Assembly (NCBI RefSeq): GCF_026341855.1
Contig: NZ_JAPENW010000001.1
Coordinates: 6,377,001-6,441,000 of the forward strand
Direction: 5' to 3'
Length of the DNA: 64,000 nucleotides
From: Streptomyces sp. NBC_00568
GTDB lineage: Bacteria > Actinomycetota > Actinomycetes > Streptomycetales > Streptomycetaceae
Positions 34,193 to 43,366 of this stretch are shown here, piece by piece. Under the pieces are notes generated by a model, which did no database searches, had not been told where the DNA came from, and worked only from the letters and a program-made list of their open reading frames with translations. A program made the position numbers and the translations under genes. Within the stretch, counting starts at the first letter, position 1, and each line of letters starts with the position of its first letter.

Positions 34193-35170
34193 ATGCAGGC
34201 ATGGCAAGTGCACCAGACCGGCGAGCCCGCAGAGGCGATGCGCCTCCAGGAGGTGGATCGGCCGACGCCCGGTGCCGGCCAGGTCCTGCTCAAGGTGCGC
34301 GCCGCGAACATCAACTTCCCGGACGCGCTGATGTGCCGCGGCCAGTACCAGGTCAGGCCGCCGCTGCCGTTCACGCCCGGTGTGGAGATCTGCGGCGAGA
34401 CCGAGGACGGACGCCGGGTGATCGCCAATCCCGCGCTGCCCCACGGCGGATTCGCGGAGTACGCGATCGCGGACGCCGCGGCCCTGCTGCCCGCGCCCGA
34501 CGCCCTGGGCGACGCCGAGGCCGCGGCCCTGCACATCGGCTACCAGACGGGCTGGTTCGGCCTGCACCGCCGGGCCCGCCTCGAAGCCGGCGAGACCCTG
34601 CTCGTCCACGCCGCCGCCGGCGGGGTCGGCAGCGCGGCCGTGCAGCTCGGAAAGGCGGCGGGCGCCACCGTCATCGGTGTCGTGGGCGGCGCCGACAAGG
34701 CCGCCGTGGCGCGCGAGCTGGGCTGTGACGTCGTCATCGACCGACGGGCCGAGGACGTCATCGGCGCCGTCAAGGAGGCGACCGGCGGACGCGGCGCGGA
34801 CGTGATCTACGACCCCGTCGGCGGCGAGGCCTACACCCAGTCCACCAAGGTGGTCGCCTTCGAGGGCCGGATCGTGGTCGTCGGCTTCGCGAGCGGATCG
34901 ATCCCGAGCCCCGCGCTGAACCACGCGCTCGTCAAGAACTACGCGATCCTCGGCCTGCACTGGGGCCTGTACAACACCAAGAACCCGAAGCTGGTCCTGC
35001 ACTGCCACGAGCGGCTCACCGAGCTGGCCGCGCAGGGCGCGATCAAGCCGCTGGTGAGCGAGCGGGTGCCGCTGAGCGGGGCCGCCGCCGCCGTGCAGCG
35101 GGTCGCCGACGGAGTCACCACCGGACGCATCGCCGTGGTGCCCGCACTTCAGAACGGAGCCGCCGCATGA
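34193..35170 (+). CDS. NADPH:quinone oxidoreductase-like zinc-free MDR enzyme
   Basis: Medium-chain dehydrogenase/reductase of 325 residues of the quinone oxidoreductase subgroup. It has the GroES-like N-domain (RAANINFPDALMCRGQYQ) and the Rossmann loop HAAAGGVGSAAVQLGKAAGA. Zinc-binding Cys and His ligands are lacking. ATG at 34193 after TGGAGG. It overlaps the following acyl-CoA dehydrogenase gene by four bases, so it is part of a fatty-acid or polyketide-like catabolic operon, perhaps as an enoyl-CoA reductase. Confidence 0.88.
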   Translation: MQAWQVHQTGEPAEAMRLQEVDRPTPGAGQVLLKVRAANINFPDALMCRGQYQVRPPLPFTPGVEICGETEDGRRVIANPALPHGGFAEYAIADAAALLPAPDALGDAEAAALHIGYQTGWFGLHRRARLEAGETLLVHAAAGGVGSAAVQLGKAAGATVIGVVGGADKAAVARELGCDVVIDRRAEDVIGAVKEATGGRGADVIYDPVGGEAYTQSTKVVAFEGRIVVVGFASGSIPSPALNHALVKNYAILGLHWGLYNTKNPKLVLHCHERLTELAAQGAIKPLVSERVPLSGAAAAVQRVADGVTTGRIAVVPALQNGAAA

Positions 35171-36369
35171 CCGACGCAGCCGAACTGCGCCGCCGCACCC
35201 AGGAGTTGCTGGCCGCGCACCCTCCCCTGGAAACCGATCGCCTGGACTTCCTGAAGGCGCGCTTCGACGCCGGACTCGCCTGGGTGCACTACCCGGAGGG
35301 TCTCGGCGGACTCGGCGCCCCGCGCAGCCTCCAGGCCGTCGTGGACGCCGAGCTGGCGGCCGCGGGCGCGCCCGACAACGACCCGCGGCGGATCGGCATC
35401 GGCCTCGGCATGGCCGCCCCGACCATCCTCGGCTTCGGTACGGAGGAGCAGAAGCGGCGCTTCCTGCGGCCCCTGTGGGTCGGCGAGGAGGTGTGGTGCC
35501 AGCTCTTCAGCGAGCCCGGCGCGGGCTCGGACCTCGCCGCCCTCGGCACCCGCGCGGTCCGCGCGGACGGCGACGAGGCAGGCAGCGGGGGAGAGTGGGT
35601 GGTCAACGGGCAGAAGGTGTGGACCTCCAGCGCCCACGTCGCCCGCTGGGCCATCCTCATCGCCCGCACCGACCCGGACGTGCCCAAGCACCGCGGCATC
35701 ACCTACTTCATCTGCGACATGACCGACCCGGGCGTCGAGGTGCGGCCGCTGCGCCAGATCACCGGCGAGGCCGAGTTCAACGAGGTCTTCCTCACCGACG
35801 TCCGCATCCCCGACGCGCACCGCCTCGGCGAGGTCGGCGACGGCTGGCGGGTCGCCCAGACCACGCTGATGAACGAGCGCGTGTCCATCGGCGGCATGCG
35901 CATCCCGCGTGAGGGCGGCATGATCGGCCCGGTCTCCAAGACCTGGCGCGAGCGGCCCGAACTGCGCACCCACGACACCCACCAGCGGCTTCTGAAGCTC
36001 TGGGTCGAGGCCGAGGTCGCCCGGCTCTCCGGCGAGCGCCTGCGCCAGCAGCTCGTCGCCGGCCAGCCCGGCCACGACGGCGCCGGCATGAAGCTCGGCT
36101 TCGCCCGGCTCAACCAGGAGATCAGCGGACTGGAGGTCGAACTCCTCGGCGAGGAAGGCCTGTTGTACGAGGACTGGACGATGCGCCGACCGGAACTCGT
36201 CGACTTCACCGGACGGGACGCCGGCTACCGCTACCTGCGCTCCAAGGGCAACAGCATCGAGGGCGGGACCAGCGAGGTCCTGCTGAACATCGTCGCCGAA
36301 CGCGTCCTGGGCCTGCCGTCCGAGCCGCGCACCGACAAGGACGTCGCATGGAAGGATCTCGCCCGATGA
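35167..36369 (+). CDS. Acyl-CoA dehydrogenase, first of a pair
   Basis: Acyl-CoA dehydrogenase family protein of 400 residues. Conserved parts are WCQLFSEPGAGSDLAALGTRA, WVVNGQKVWTSSAH and the C-terminal NSIEGGTSEVLLNIVAERVLGLP, which retains a Glu near the catalytic position. It overlaps the genes on both sides by ATGA junctions. Its sequence style and pairing with the next, shorter dehydrogenase resemble the alpha2beta2 FadE pairs of mycobacterial cholesterol side-chain degradation, so the two may form one heteromeric enzyme. Confidence 0.9.
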   Translation: MTDAAELRRRTQELLAAHPPLETDRLDFLKARFDAGLAWVHYPEGLGGLGAPRSLQAVVDAELAAAGAPDNDPRRIGIGLGMAAPTILGFGTEEQKRRFLRPLWVGEEVWCQLFSEPGAGSDLAALGTRAVRADGDEAGSGGEWVVNGQKVWTSSAHVARWAILIARTDPDVPKHRGITYFICDMTDPGVEVRPLRQITGEAEFNEVFLTDVRIPDAHRLGEVGDGWRVAQTTLMNERVSIGGMRIPREGGMIGPVSKTWRERPELRTHDTHQRLLKLWVEAEVARLSGERLRQQLVAGQPGHDGAGMKLGFARLNQEISGLEVELLGEEGLLYEDWTMRRPELVDFTGRDAGYRYLRSKGNSIEGGTSEVLLNIVAERVLGLPSEPRTDKDVAWKDLAR

Positions 36370-37460
36370 GCCAGGAGAGCACCCAGCCCGACCTCCTCTA
36401 CACCGAGGAGGAAGAGGCGCTGCGGTCGGCGGTCCGGGACCTGCTGACCGACCGCTGCGACCCGGCCGCGGTGATCGCGCGCACCGAGTCGGACGCCCCG
36501 CACGACATCGCGCTGTGGAAGGCGCTGGCCGACGGAATGGGCCTGGCCGGCCTGCTGGTTCCGGAGGAACTGGACGGCCAGGGCGCCACGCACCGCGAAG
36601 CCGCCGTCGTCCTCGAGGAACTCGGGCGGGCGGTCGCGCCCGTGCCGTATCTGACGAGCGCCGTGGTCGCCACCGAAGCGCTGCTGGAGTGCGGCGCCGA
36701 CGACCTGCTCACGCAACTGGCGTCCGCGACGTCGATCGGTGCACTGACCGTCGGGCTGCACATCGCTCCGGGCTCCGCCTTCCCGACCGTACGGCTCGAG
36801 AACGGCTCTCTGCACGGTGAGTTGACGGGCATCGCCGATGCGGCCGGTGCCGACGTGCTGCTCGTGCCCGCGGACGACGGCGGTCTGTACGCGGTGGACG
36901 CCTCCGCCGCGACCATCACCCGGCAGGTGTCCTTGGACCTCACCCGCCCCCTCGCCACCGTCACGCTCACCGGCGCCCCCGGCCGTCGGCTCGGCGACGC
37001 GGAACCGGCCGTACGGCGCGCCCTGCGGGCAGGCGCCGGACTGCTCGCCTCCGAGCAGCTCGGGCTCGCCGACTGGTCGTTGACGGAGACCGTCCGCTAC
37101 CTCAAGGAGCGCAAGCAGTTCAACCGGCCGGTCGGCGGATTCCAGGCGCTCAAGCACCGGCTGGCCCAGGTGTGGCTGGAGGTCGTCAACACGCGTGCCG
37201 CGGCGCGGAACGCCGCCGACGCGCTGGCCACCGGCAACGCGGACAGCGACGTGGCGGTCGCCGTCGCCCAGGCGTACGCGGCAGCCGTCGCCGTGCACGC
37301 CGCCGAGGAGGCCGTCCAGTTGCACGGCGGCATCGGCATGACGTGGGAGCACCCGGCGCACCTGTATCTGAAGCGCGCCAAGGCCGACTCGATCGCGTAC
37401 GGCACGGCCGGCGCGCATCGCGCGGCACTGGCCGAACTGGTCGATCTCCAAGCGCCCTGA
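36366..37460 (+). CDS. Acyl-CoA dehydrogenase, second of a pair
   Basis: Shorter acyl-CoA dehydrogenase paralogue of 364 residues. It keeps the FAD/acyl-binding helices (YLKERKQFNRPVGGFQALKHRLA, given by region about 240-262) and EEAVQLHGGIGMTWEHPAHLYLKR but lacks a recognisable EGTSE catalytic end. That suggests a structural or FAD-binding partner for the preceding subunit. ATG at 36366 overlaps the previous stop (ATGA). A terminator follows 13 bp after its stop, ending the three-gene operon. Confidence 0.88.
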   Translation: MSQESTQPDLLYTEEEEALRSAVRDLLTDRCDPAAVIARTESDAPHDIALWKALADGMGLAGLLVPEELDGQGATHREAAVVLEELGRAVAPVPYLTSAVVATEALLECGADDLLTQLASATSIGALTVGLHIAPGSAFPTVRLENGSLHGELTGIADAAGADVLLVPADDGGLYAVDASAATITRQVSLDLTRPLATVTLTGAPGRRLGDAEPAVRRALRAGAGLLASEQLGLADWSLTETVRYLKERKQFNRPVGGFQALKHRLAQVWLEVVNTRAAARNAADALATGNADSDVAVAVAQAYAAAVAVHAAEEAVQLHGGIGMTWEHPAHLYLKRAKADSIAYGTAGAHRAALAELVDLQAP

Positions 37461-37473
37461 CACCCTTCCGAGC

Positions 37474-37501
37474 GAAGCCCGTCCCACCTGGGGCGGGCTT
37501 C
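37474..37501 (+). terminator. Terminator of the oxidoreductase/dehydrogenase operon
   Basis: Twelve-pair stem (37474-37485 with 37490-37501, one G:U pair) and a 4-base loop, 13 bp past the stop of the last gene. Confidence 0.75.
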
Positions 37502-37667
37502 TCCCGTGTGCCCGCCAGGTACGCGGGAACGCCCTGTCCCGCCCGGATCCGGTGAAGTGAACGCGTAGCGTCGGTCCGGCCAACTCCCTTCACGGCAGGG
37601 TTCCTTGGGCCCTGCCGACCGCATACTCCCTGAGGTCCCGTACGGCACCCCTCAAGGGAGGCGGAAC

Positions 37668-38531
37668 ATGGCCCCTACCACCCGTCGCAGAGCCCTCACC
37701 ACCCTCGGCGCCGCCCTCGCGGGCTCGATCGCCCTGCCCGCCTCGCGGGCCCTGGCGGGCGAGGCGAAGCCCCGCACGCGCCCCCTGTGGCGCGCCCACG
37801 CGCACAACGACTACGACCATCCGCGTCCCCTCTTCGACGCCCTCGACCACCGGTTCGGCAGCGTCGAGGCGGACATCTACCTCGTGGGCGAACAGCTCCT
37901 CGTCGCCCACGACCCGGTGGACCTCGACCCCACCCGCACGCTCGAATCCCTCTACCTCGATCCGCTGGCCGCCCGCGTCCGGGCCAACCACGGCTCGGTG
38001 TACCGCGGTTACCGCAAGCCGCTGCAACTCCTCATCGACATCAAGACCGAGGGCTCCTCGACGTACCTCGAACTCGACCGTCATCTGCGCCGCCACCGGC
38101 ACCTGTTCACGACGTACGCGCACGGCCGGGTGCACCCCGGCCCGGTCACGGCCGTGATCTCCGGGGACCGCGCCGCGCGGGCGCCCATGGAGGCACAGAC
38201 CGTGCGGCGCGCCTTCTACGACGGCCGCCTCGCCGACCTCGGCAGCGCCGCCCCCGCCTCCTTCATCCCGCTGATCAGCGACAACTGGACACTCAACTTC
38301 AGCTGGCTGGGCGCGGGCCCGTTCCCGGACGCCGAGCGCGAGAAGCTGCGGGGCATCATGGCGGCCGCGCACGCGCGCCGGCAGAAGGTCCGGTTCTGGG
38401 CGACACCCGATCTGGCGGGTCCGACACGCGAGGCGCTCTGGCGCGAACTGCTCGCCGCCGACGTCGACCACCTCAACACCGATGACCTGGGCGGTCTCCA
38501 AGAGTTCCTGGACGCCCACGACCGGCGGTAG
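37668..38531 (+). CDS. Tat-exported PI-PLC/GDPD-like phosphodiesterase
   Basis: Exported TIM-barrel phosphodiesterase of 287 residues. The N-terminus TTRRRALTTLGAALAGSIAL is a twin-arginine signal, cleaved near SRALAG. The mature part starts with the catalytic His-Asn pair HAHNDYDHPRPL, followed by VEADIYLVGEQLLVAHD (metal-binding Glu/Asp and second catalytic His) and LIDIKTEG. The substrate is a phosphodiester lipid or glycerophosphodiester, not determinable here. ATG at 37668 with GGGAGG six bases upstream. Confidence 0.85.
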   Translation: MAPTTRRRALTTLGAALAGSIALPASRALAGEAKPRTRPLWRAHAHNDYDHPRPLFDALDHRFGSVEADIYLVGEQLLVAHDPVDLDPTRTLESLYLDPLAARVRANHGSVYRGYRKPLQLLIDIKTEGSSTYLELDRHLRRHRHLFTTYAHGRVHPGPVTAVISGDRAARAPMEAQTVRRAFYDGRLADLGSAAPASFIPLISDNWTLNFSWLGAGPFPDAEREKLRGIMAAAHARRQKVRFWATPDLAGPTREALWRELLAADVDHLNTDDLGGLQEFLDAHDRR

Positions 38532-38635
38532 AAGACCACTCGTTCGGAGGACACGTCAACCGCCCGGGCGAACCCTCCGCTACGCCACACTTACGGCCGA
38601 ACGCCGCGAAGTGGACGTGGCGGAGGAGGTTGACG

Positions 38636-38830
38636 ATGGCCATTTCCATCTCTGTGGTGCTGCTGCTCCTGGTGCTGGCGGTGATCTTCCTCCGCAACGG
38701 AGGGCTGAAGATCTCCCACGCCCTGGTCTGCGCCCTGCTCGGGTTCCTGCTGGCCAGCACGAGCATGGCGCCGACCATCCACAGCGGTCTCACCGCGACG
38801 GCGGACATCGTGGGCAGTCTGACGCCATGA
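38636..38830 (+). CDS. Small two-helix membrane protein
   Basis: A 64-residue protein with two hydrophobic segments (about 3-20 and 28-45) joined by RNGGLKISH. ATG at 38636 has GGAGGAGGT just upstream, an unusually strong site. It is convergent with the glycosidase gene, 12 bp apart. Similar tiny membrane proteins are common in Streptomyces; function unknown. Confidence 0.8.
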   Translation: MAISISVVLLLLVLAVIFLRNGGLKISHALVCALLGFLLASTSMAPTIHSGLTATADIVGSLTP

Positions 38831-38842
38831 CGTGCCGCCGCG

Positions 38843-40072
38843 TCACGGGTGCGCGAACACCCCGATGCCGTTCGGGACGGGACGCTCGGCGCCGCCGCTC
38901 GGGTGGTTGAGGACGCTGACGGTGTCCGCCCCCGCCTGCCGGGCGACCATCGTGGTGGATCCGCCGCCGTCCAGGCTGAAGGCGTCCTGTGACCCCAGCT
39001 GCCGCATCGCCGCGGTCACTTCGGCGATGGTGAGACCGCCGCGGAACTCCGGGGCGCCGTCCAGGGCGAGGAGCTGCATGCGGCGCCCGTGGTCGGAGAA
39101 GCCCACCGCGGTCCGTACGGCGGAGGTCTTGTCGTCCAGACCCGGCAGCGGCACGCCGTCGGTCATCACGGGGTAGCCCCCGACCGCGAAGCGGTACGGC
39201 ACCCGGGAGGACTCCGCCACCAGCCGGTGCCGTACCCCGACCCACTCGCCCACGGACAGCCTCCGCAGCCGCTGGGCGCCCGCCTCGCGGCCCACCAGCA
39301 CGGTGGTGCCCGGCGCGATGGACCCGCTGCCCGGAGCGTCGGCGGCGGACACGACCCGCCCGCGGCGGACCGTCACCTCGTAGGTGTCGGTGCTGCACGG
39401 CGCGGCCCGGTCGGTGTCCGTTCCGCAGGTCGCCCGCACCCGGGAGGCGCTGCCCCACTCCGCGGTGAACGCGCCGACGGAGCCGACCGGGAGCGCGTAC
39501 TGATTGAACCCGCCGAGCGGCCAGGTGCCCTCGGAGCTGCGGACGGACCCGTCGAGGGCCACGCTGTCCAGCCGGGCCCGGCGGTCGACGCCCACACCGA
39601 ACACGTCCTCGGTGGTCGTGCCGGGTGGCAGCGCCGGTCCGAAACGCTGGCCGTCGGGGACCGCGGCCTTGAGCCCGTGACCGCTCGCGATCGCCGGGCC
39701 GACGGTCGCGCCCGTCGCCTCGACGCCCGGATGCTGGGTCTCCGTGATGTTGAAGAAGTCGCCGTTGACTCCGGCGACGGCGCCCCGGGAGTCGGCCAGC
39801 TGGGAGACGGGCGCCCGGGACGCCACGGCTCCCGGGTACAAGAGGTCGACGCGCACGTGGGGATCGCGCAGGTCGACGCTCAACACGTGGGCGTGCGCCA
39901 CCCCCTTGGCCGCCGGGATGTCCACCTGCGTGTACTCGACGCCGGGCGCGATGTCCGTCGCACTCTCCGCGCCGCTGGCCGGCGCCGCCCCGATCAGGGC
40001 GACACCGGCCAGCGCTCCGCATGCCGTGAAGACCGTCAGTGCCGTTCTGAACCGTCCGTCGCGACGCGTCAC
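38843..40072 (-). CDS. Secreted phosphodiester glycosidase (NAGPA domain)
   Basis: Exported protein of 409 residues. A Sec signal peptide runs from RRDGRFRTALTVF to about APASGA (residue 34). The mature domain is of the phosphodiester glycosidase family, with VAGVNGDFFNITETQ and SLDGGGSTTMVARQ as its two diagnostic motifs, the latter including the ligand-binding Asp and Gly run. Known relatives cleave GlcNAc-1-phosphodiesters or teichoic-type bonds. The GTG start at 40072 follows a weak GGGG site. Confidence 0.87.
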   Translation of the reverse strand: MTRRDGRFRTALTVFTACGALAGVALIGAAPASGAESATDIAPGVEYTQVDIPAAKGVAHAHVLSVDLRDPHVRVDLLYPGAVASRAPVSQLADSRGAVAGVNGDFFNITETQHPGVEATGATVGPAIASGHGLKAAVPDGQRFGPALPPGTTTEDVFGVGVDRRARLDSVALDGSVRSSEGTWPLGGFNQYALPVGSVGAFTAEWGSASRVRATCGTDTDRAAPCSTDTYEVTVRRGRVVSAADAPGSGSIAPGTTVLVGREAGAQRLRRLSVGEWVGVRHRLVAESSRVPYRFAVGGYPVMTDGVPLPGLDDKTSAVRTAVGFSDHGRRMQLLALDGAPEFRGGLTIAEVTAAMRQLGSQDAFSLDGGGSTTMVARQAGADTVSVLNHPSGGAERPVPNGIGVFAHP

Positions 40073-40147
40073 AGTGCCCCCTGATGTCTCGTCAACTTTG
40101 GCAGGACTCAGGGGAATTGCACCAGAGGTCGGTGCCCGGGCCGGTGG

Positions 40148-40504
40148 CTAGGCGCCGACGACGCGGGAACGGATCAGAAAACGCACTCCTTCGGGTGCCT
40201 CGAGAGAGAAGCCGCTGCCCCGGCCCGCCACGACGTCCACGATCAGCCGCGTGTGGCTCCACAGTTCGTACTGGCTCTTCGACATCCAGAAGGTCACCGG
40301 CTCGTCGACGCCCTCGACCTCCAGCTCGGCCAGCAGGACGTCGGAGCCGCCGGTGCGGAACTCGCCCTCCGGGAAGCACATGGGCGCGCTGCCGTCGCAG
40401 CAGCCGCCCGACTGGTGGAACATCAGCGGTCCGTGGAGCGTGCGCAGTCGCAGCAGCAGCTCGGAGGCGGCGGGGGTCAGCTCCACGCGCGGGACGACGT
40501 CCAT
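40148..40504 (-). CDS. DUF779 protein
   Basis: Cys-rich cytoplasmic protein of 118 residues. The motif HQSGGCCDGSAPMCFPEGEF (residues about 30-49) is the DUF779 signature and looks metal-binding. ATG at 40504 after GAGAGGGAAA. In most genomes DUF779 genes sit next to an aldehyde dehydrogenase of alcohol or acetoin metabolism; here there is none within 10 kb, so it is either an orphan or serves elsewhere. It is the last gene before the hydrogenase region on this strand. Confidence 0.88.
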   Translation of the reverse strand: MDVVPRVELTPAASELLLRLRTLHGPLMFHQSGGCCDGSAPMCFPEGEFRTGGSDVLLAELEVEGVDEPVTFWMSKSQYELWSHTRLIVDVVAGRGSGFSLEAPEGVRFLIRSRVVGA

Positions 40505-40636
40505 CGGCTTTCCCTCTCGGGTCTCACGGCTCGCACACAGGGTGCGCGGCCCGCCGCGGACGAACCGCCGGCGCGGGGCACGACTCAGCAGACCGTCCGG
40601 GAGGTTGCGAGAGGGTTGCACGCGCCGGACCCGGAA

Positions 40637-40692
40637 GAGGCCGGCCCCCGGTGACGCCCGCCTGGTGCGGGTCGCCACCGAGGGCCGGCCTC
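40637..40692 (-). terminator. Large hairpin, terminator of the hyp operon
   Basis: Perfect 11-bp outer stem gaggccggccc / gggccggcctc (40637-40647, 40682-40692). It is continued inward by about 12 further pairs with one mismatch and one bulge and a 5-base loop. It lies about 120 bp past the hypE stop on the minus strand. Confidence 0.8.
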
Positions 40693-40700
40693 GGGATCGC

Positions 40701-40820
40701 TCGGTGTCGGCGGACGAAGGTCAGCCGATGGGGGTGTCGGCGGACGTGGTGTCAGCCGACGGGGTGTCGGCGGACGTGGTGTCAGCCGACGGGATGGCGC
40801 CGGACGCGGTGGGTCAGCAG
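40701..40820. repeat. Four 30-bp tandem repeats at the end of hypE
   Basis: Two identical 30-bp units (40731-40760 and 40761-40790) are flanked by two diverged copies (40701-40730 and 40791-40820). The last copy runs seven bases into the hypE 3' end. The array and the hairpin at 40637 fill most of the 309-bp gap between DUF779 and hypE. No convincing gene is encoded by it. Confidence 0.9.
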
Positions 40821-41876
40821 ATGCGCGGGAGTTGCTCTCCGAGCGGCATGTCCACCACGCGGGTGCCGCCCAGACCGGTGGCCGCGACCACCATGCCGGG
40901 GTGGTCGGGGACGCAGTGGCCGATCGCCACCGACTCCTTGCCGAGCGGGTGGGCGCGCATCGCCGCGAGCACGGCGTCGGCGTGCTCCGCCGCCACGAAC
41001 GCCACCAGCTTGCCCTCGTTGGCCACGTACAGCGGGTCGAGGCCGAGGAAGGCGCAGGCGTTGGCGACCGTCTCCGGGATGGGCAGGGACCGCTCGTCGA
41101 GCGTGATGCCGACTCCCGCGGCCGCGGCGATCTCGTTCAGGGAGGTGGCCAGGCCGCCACGGGTCGGATCGCGCAGCACATGGAGGTCGGGGCAGACGGC
41201 CAGCATGTCCGCGACCAGACCGGCCAGGGACGCGGTGTCGCTCTGGATCTCGACGCCGAACTCCAGCCCCTCCCGCACGCTCATGATCGCCACCCCGTGC
41301 ACGCCGATCGGTCCGCTGACCAGCACCACGTCTCCGGGTGCCGCGCGCTGCGGGCGGATGTCGACGCCGTCCGGGATCAGGCCGATCCCGGCCGTGTTGA
41401 TGAAGATGCCGTCGCCGTGGCCCGCGTCGACGACCTTGGTGTCGCCGGTCGCGACCACGACCCCGGCCGTCCGGGCCGCCTCGCCCAGCGCCTCGGCCAC
41501 GCGTCCCACGACGGAGAGCTCGACGCCCTCTTCGAGGATGAACCCGCAGGAGAGGTAGGCCGGTACGGCCCCCGCCATGGCCAGGTCGTTGACCGTGCCG
41601 TTGACGGCGAGGTCCCCGATGCTGCCGCCGGGGAAGAACAGCGGGCGGACGACGAAGGAGTCGGTGGAGAAGGCGAGCCGGGCGCCGCCCAGCCGCAGAA
41701 GCGCGGAGTCGCCGAGCTCGGCGAGCACGTCGCTGCCGAAGGCCGGCGCGAACAGGTGCTCCACCAGTTCGGCGGAGAGCGTCCCGCCACCGCCGTGCCC
41801 CATCACGATCCTGTCGTGGTCGCGCAACGGCGCGGGACAGGTCCAGGAGGAGAAGTCGACGGGAGCCGAAGCGGAG

Positions 41877-41884
<8 letters not shown>
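40814..41884 (-). CDS. hypE: Hydrogenase maturation protein HypE
   Basis: Carbamoyl dehydratase that with HypF makes the thiocyanate precursor of the active-site CN ligands; 356 residues, cytoplasmic. The conserved start region HDRIVMGHGGGGTLSAELV, DLAVNGTVNDLAMAGA and RDPTRGGLATSLNEIA are present. The chain ends in the required C-terminal PRIC, whose terminal Cys carries the cyanate group. The start is probably TTG at 41884, with AAGGAGG nine bases upstream and an 8-base overlap with hypD. It is the last gene of hypABFCDE. Confidence 0.93.
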
Positions 41885-42991
<1,107 letters not shown>

Positions 42992-42995
<4 letters not shown>

Positions 42996-43330
42996 GGCCG
43001 TGCCTCCTTCTCGACGCCGTCCAGGGGCGCGGGTTCGGTTCCGGCGGGGCGTTCGGCGCCCGCGTCCCGGGCGGCCTTGCCCCAGGGGTCGCCGAACTCC
43101 TCCTCCAGCACCCCGAGATTCTCGAAGAGCTCCAGGGTCTGCTTGGCCGACTCCTCGTCCAGTCGCTGCAACGCGAATCCCACATGGACGATGGCGTAGT
43201 CACCGACCCGCATGTCCGGCACGTACTCCAGACACACGTCCTTGACGACACCGCCGAAGTCCACCTTGGCCATCCGCGTCGCGTCGCGTTCCTCGATCTC
43301 CAGCACTCGGCCGGGTACGGCCAGACACAT
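42992..43330 (-). CDS. hypC: Hydrogenase maturation chaperone HypC
   Basis: HypC/HupF chaperone that carries iron with CN and CO ligands to the large subunit. It starts MCLAVPGRVLEI, with the essential Cys2 and the typical first ten residues. DYAIVHVGFALQRLDEESA is the second conserved stretch. At 112 residues it is about 25-30 longer than common HypC because of a Pro/Gly/Ala-rich acidic tail. ATG at 43330 with AGGAG upstream. Confidence 0.95.
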
Positions 43331-43366
43331 GACTCGCTCCTGACTCGTTCCTGCGCTCCCGCCGCG

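Noticed and set aside
40701..40820. Possible CRISPR array
   Set aside because: The units are directly adjacent with no unique spacers, and no cas genes are present. The same holds for the arrays at 22075, 27135 and 54951.
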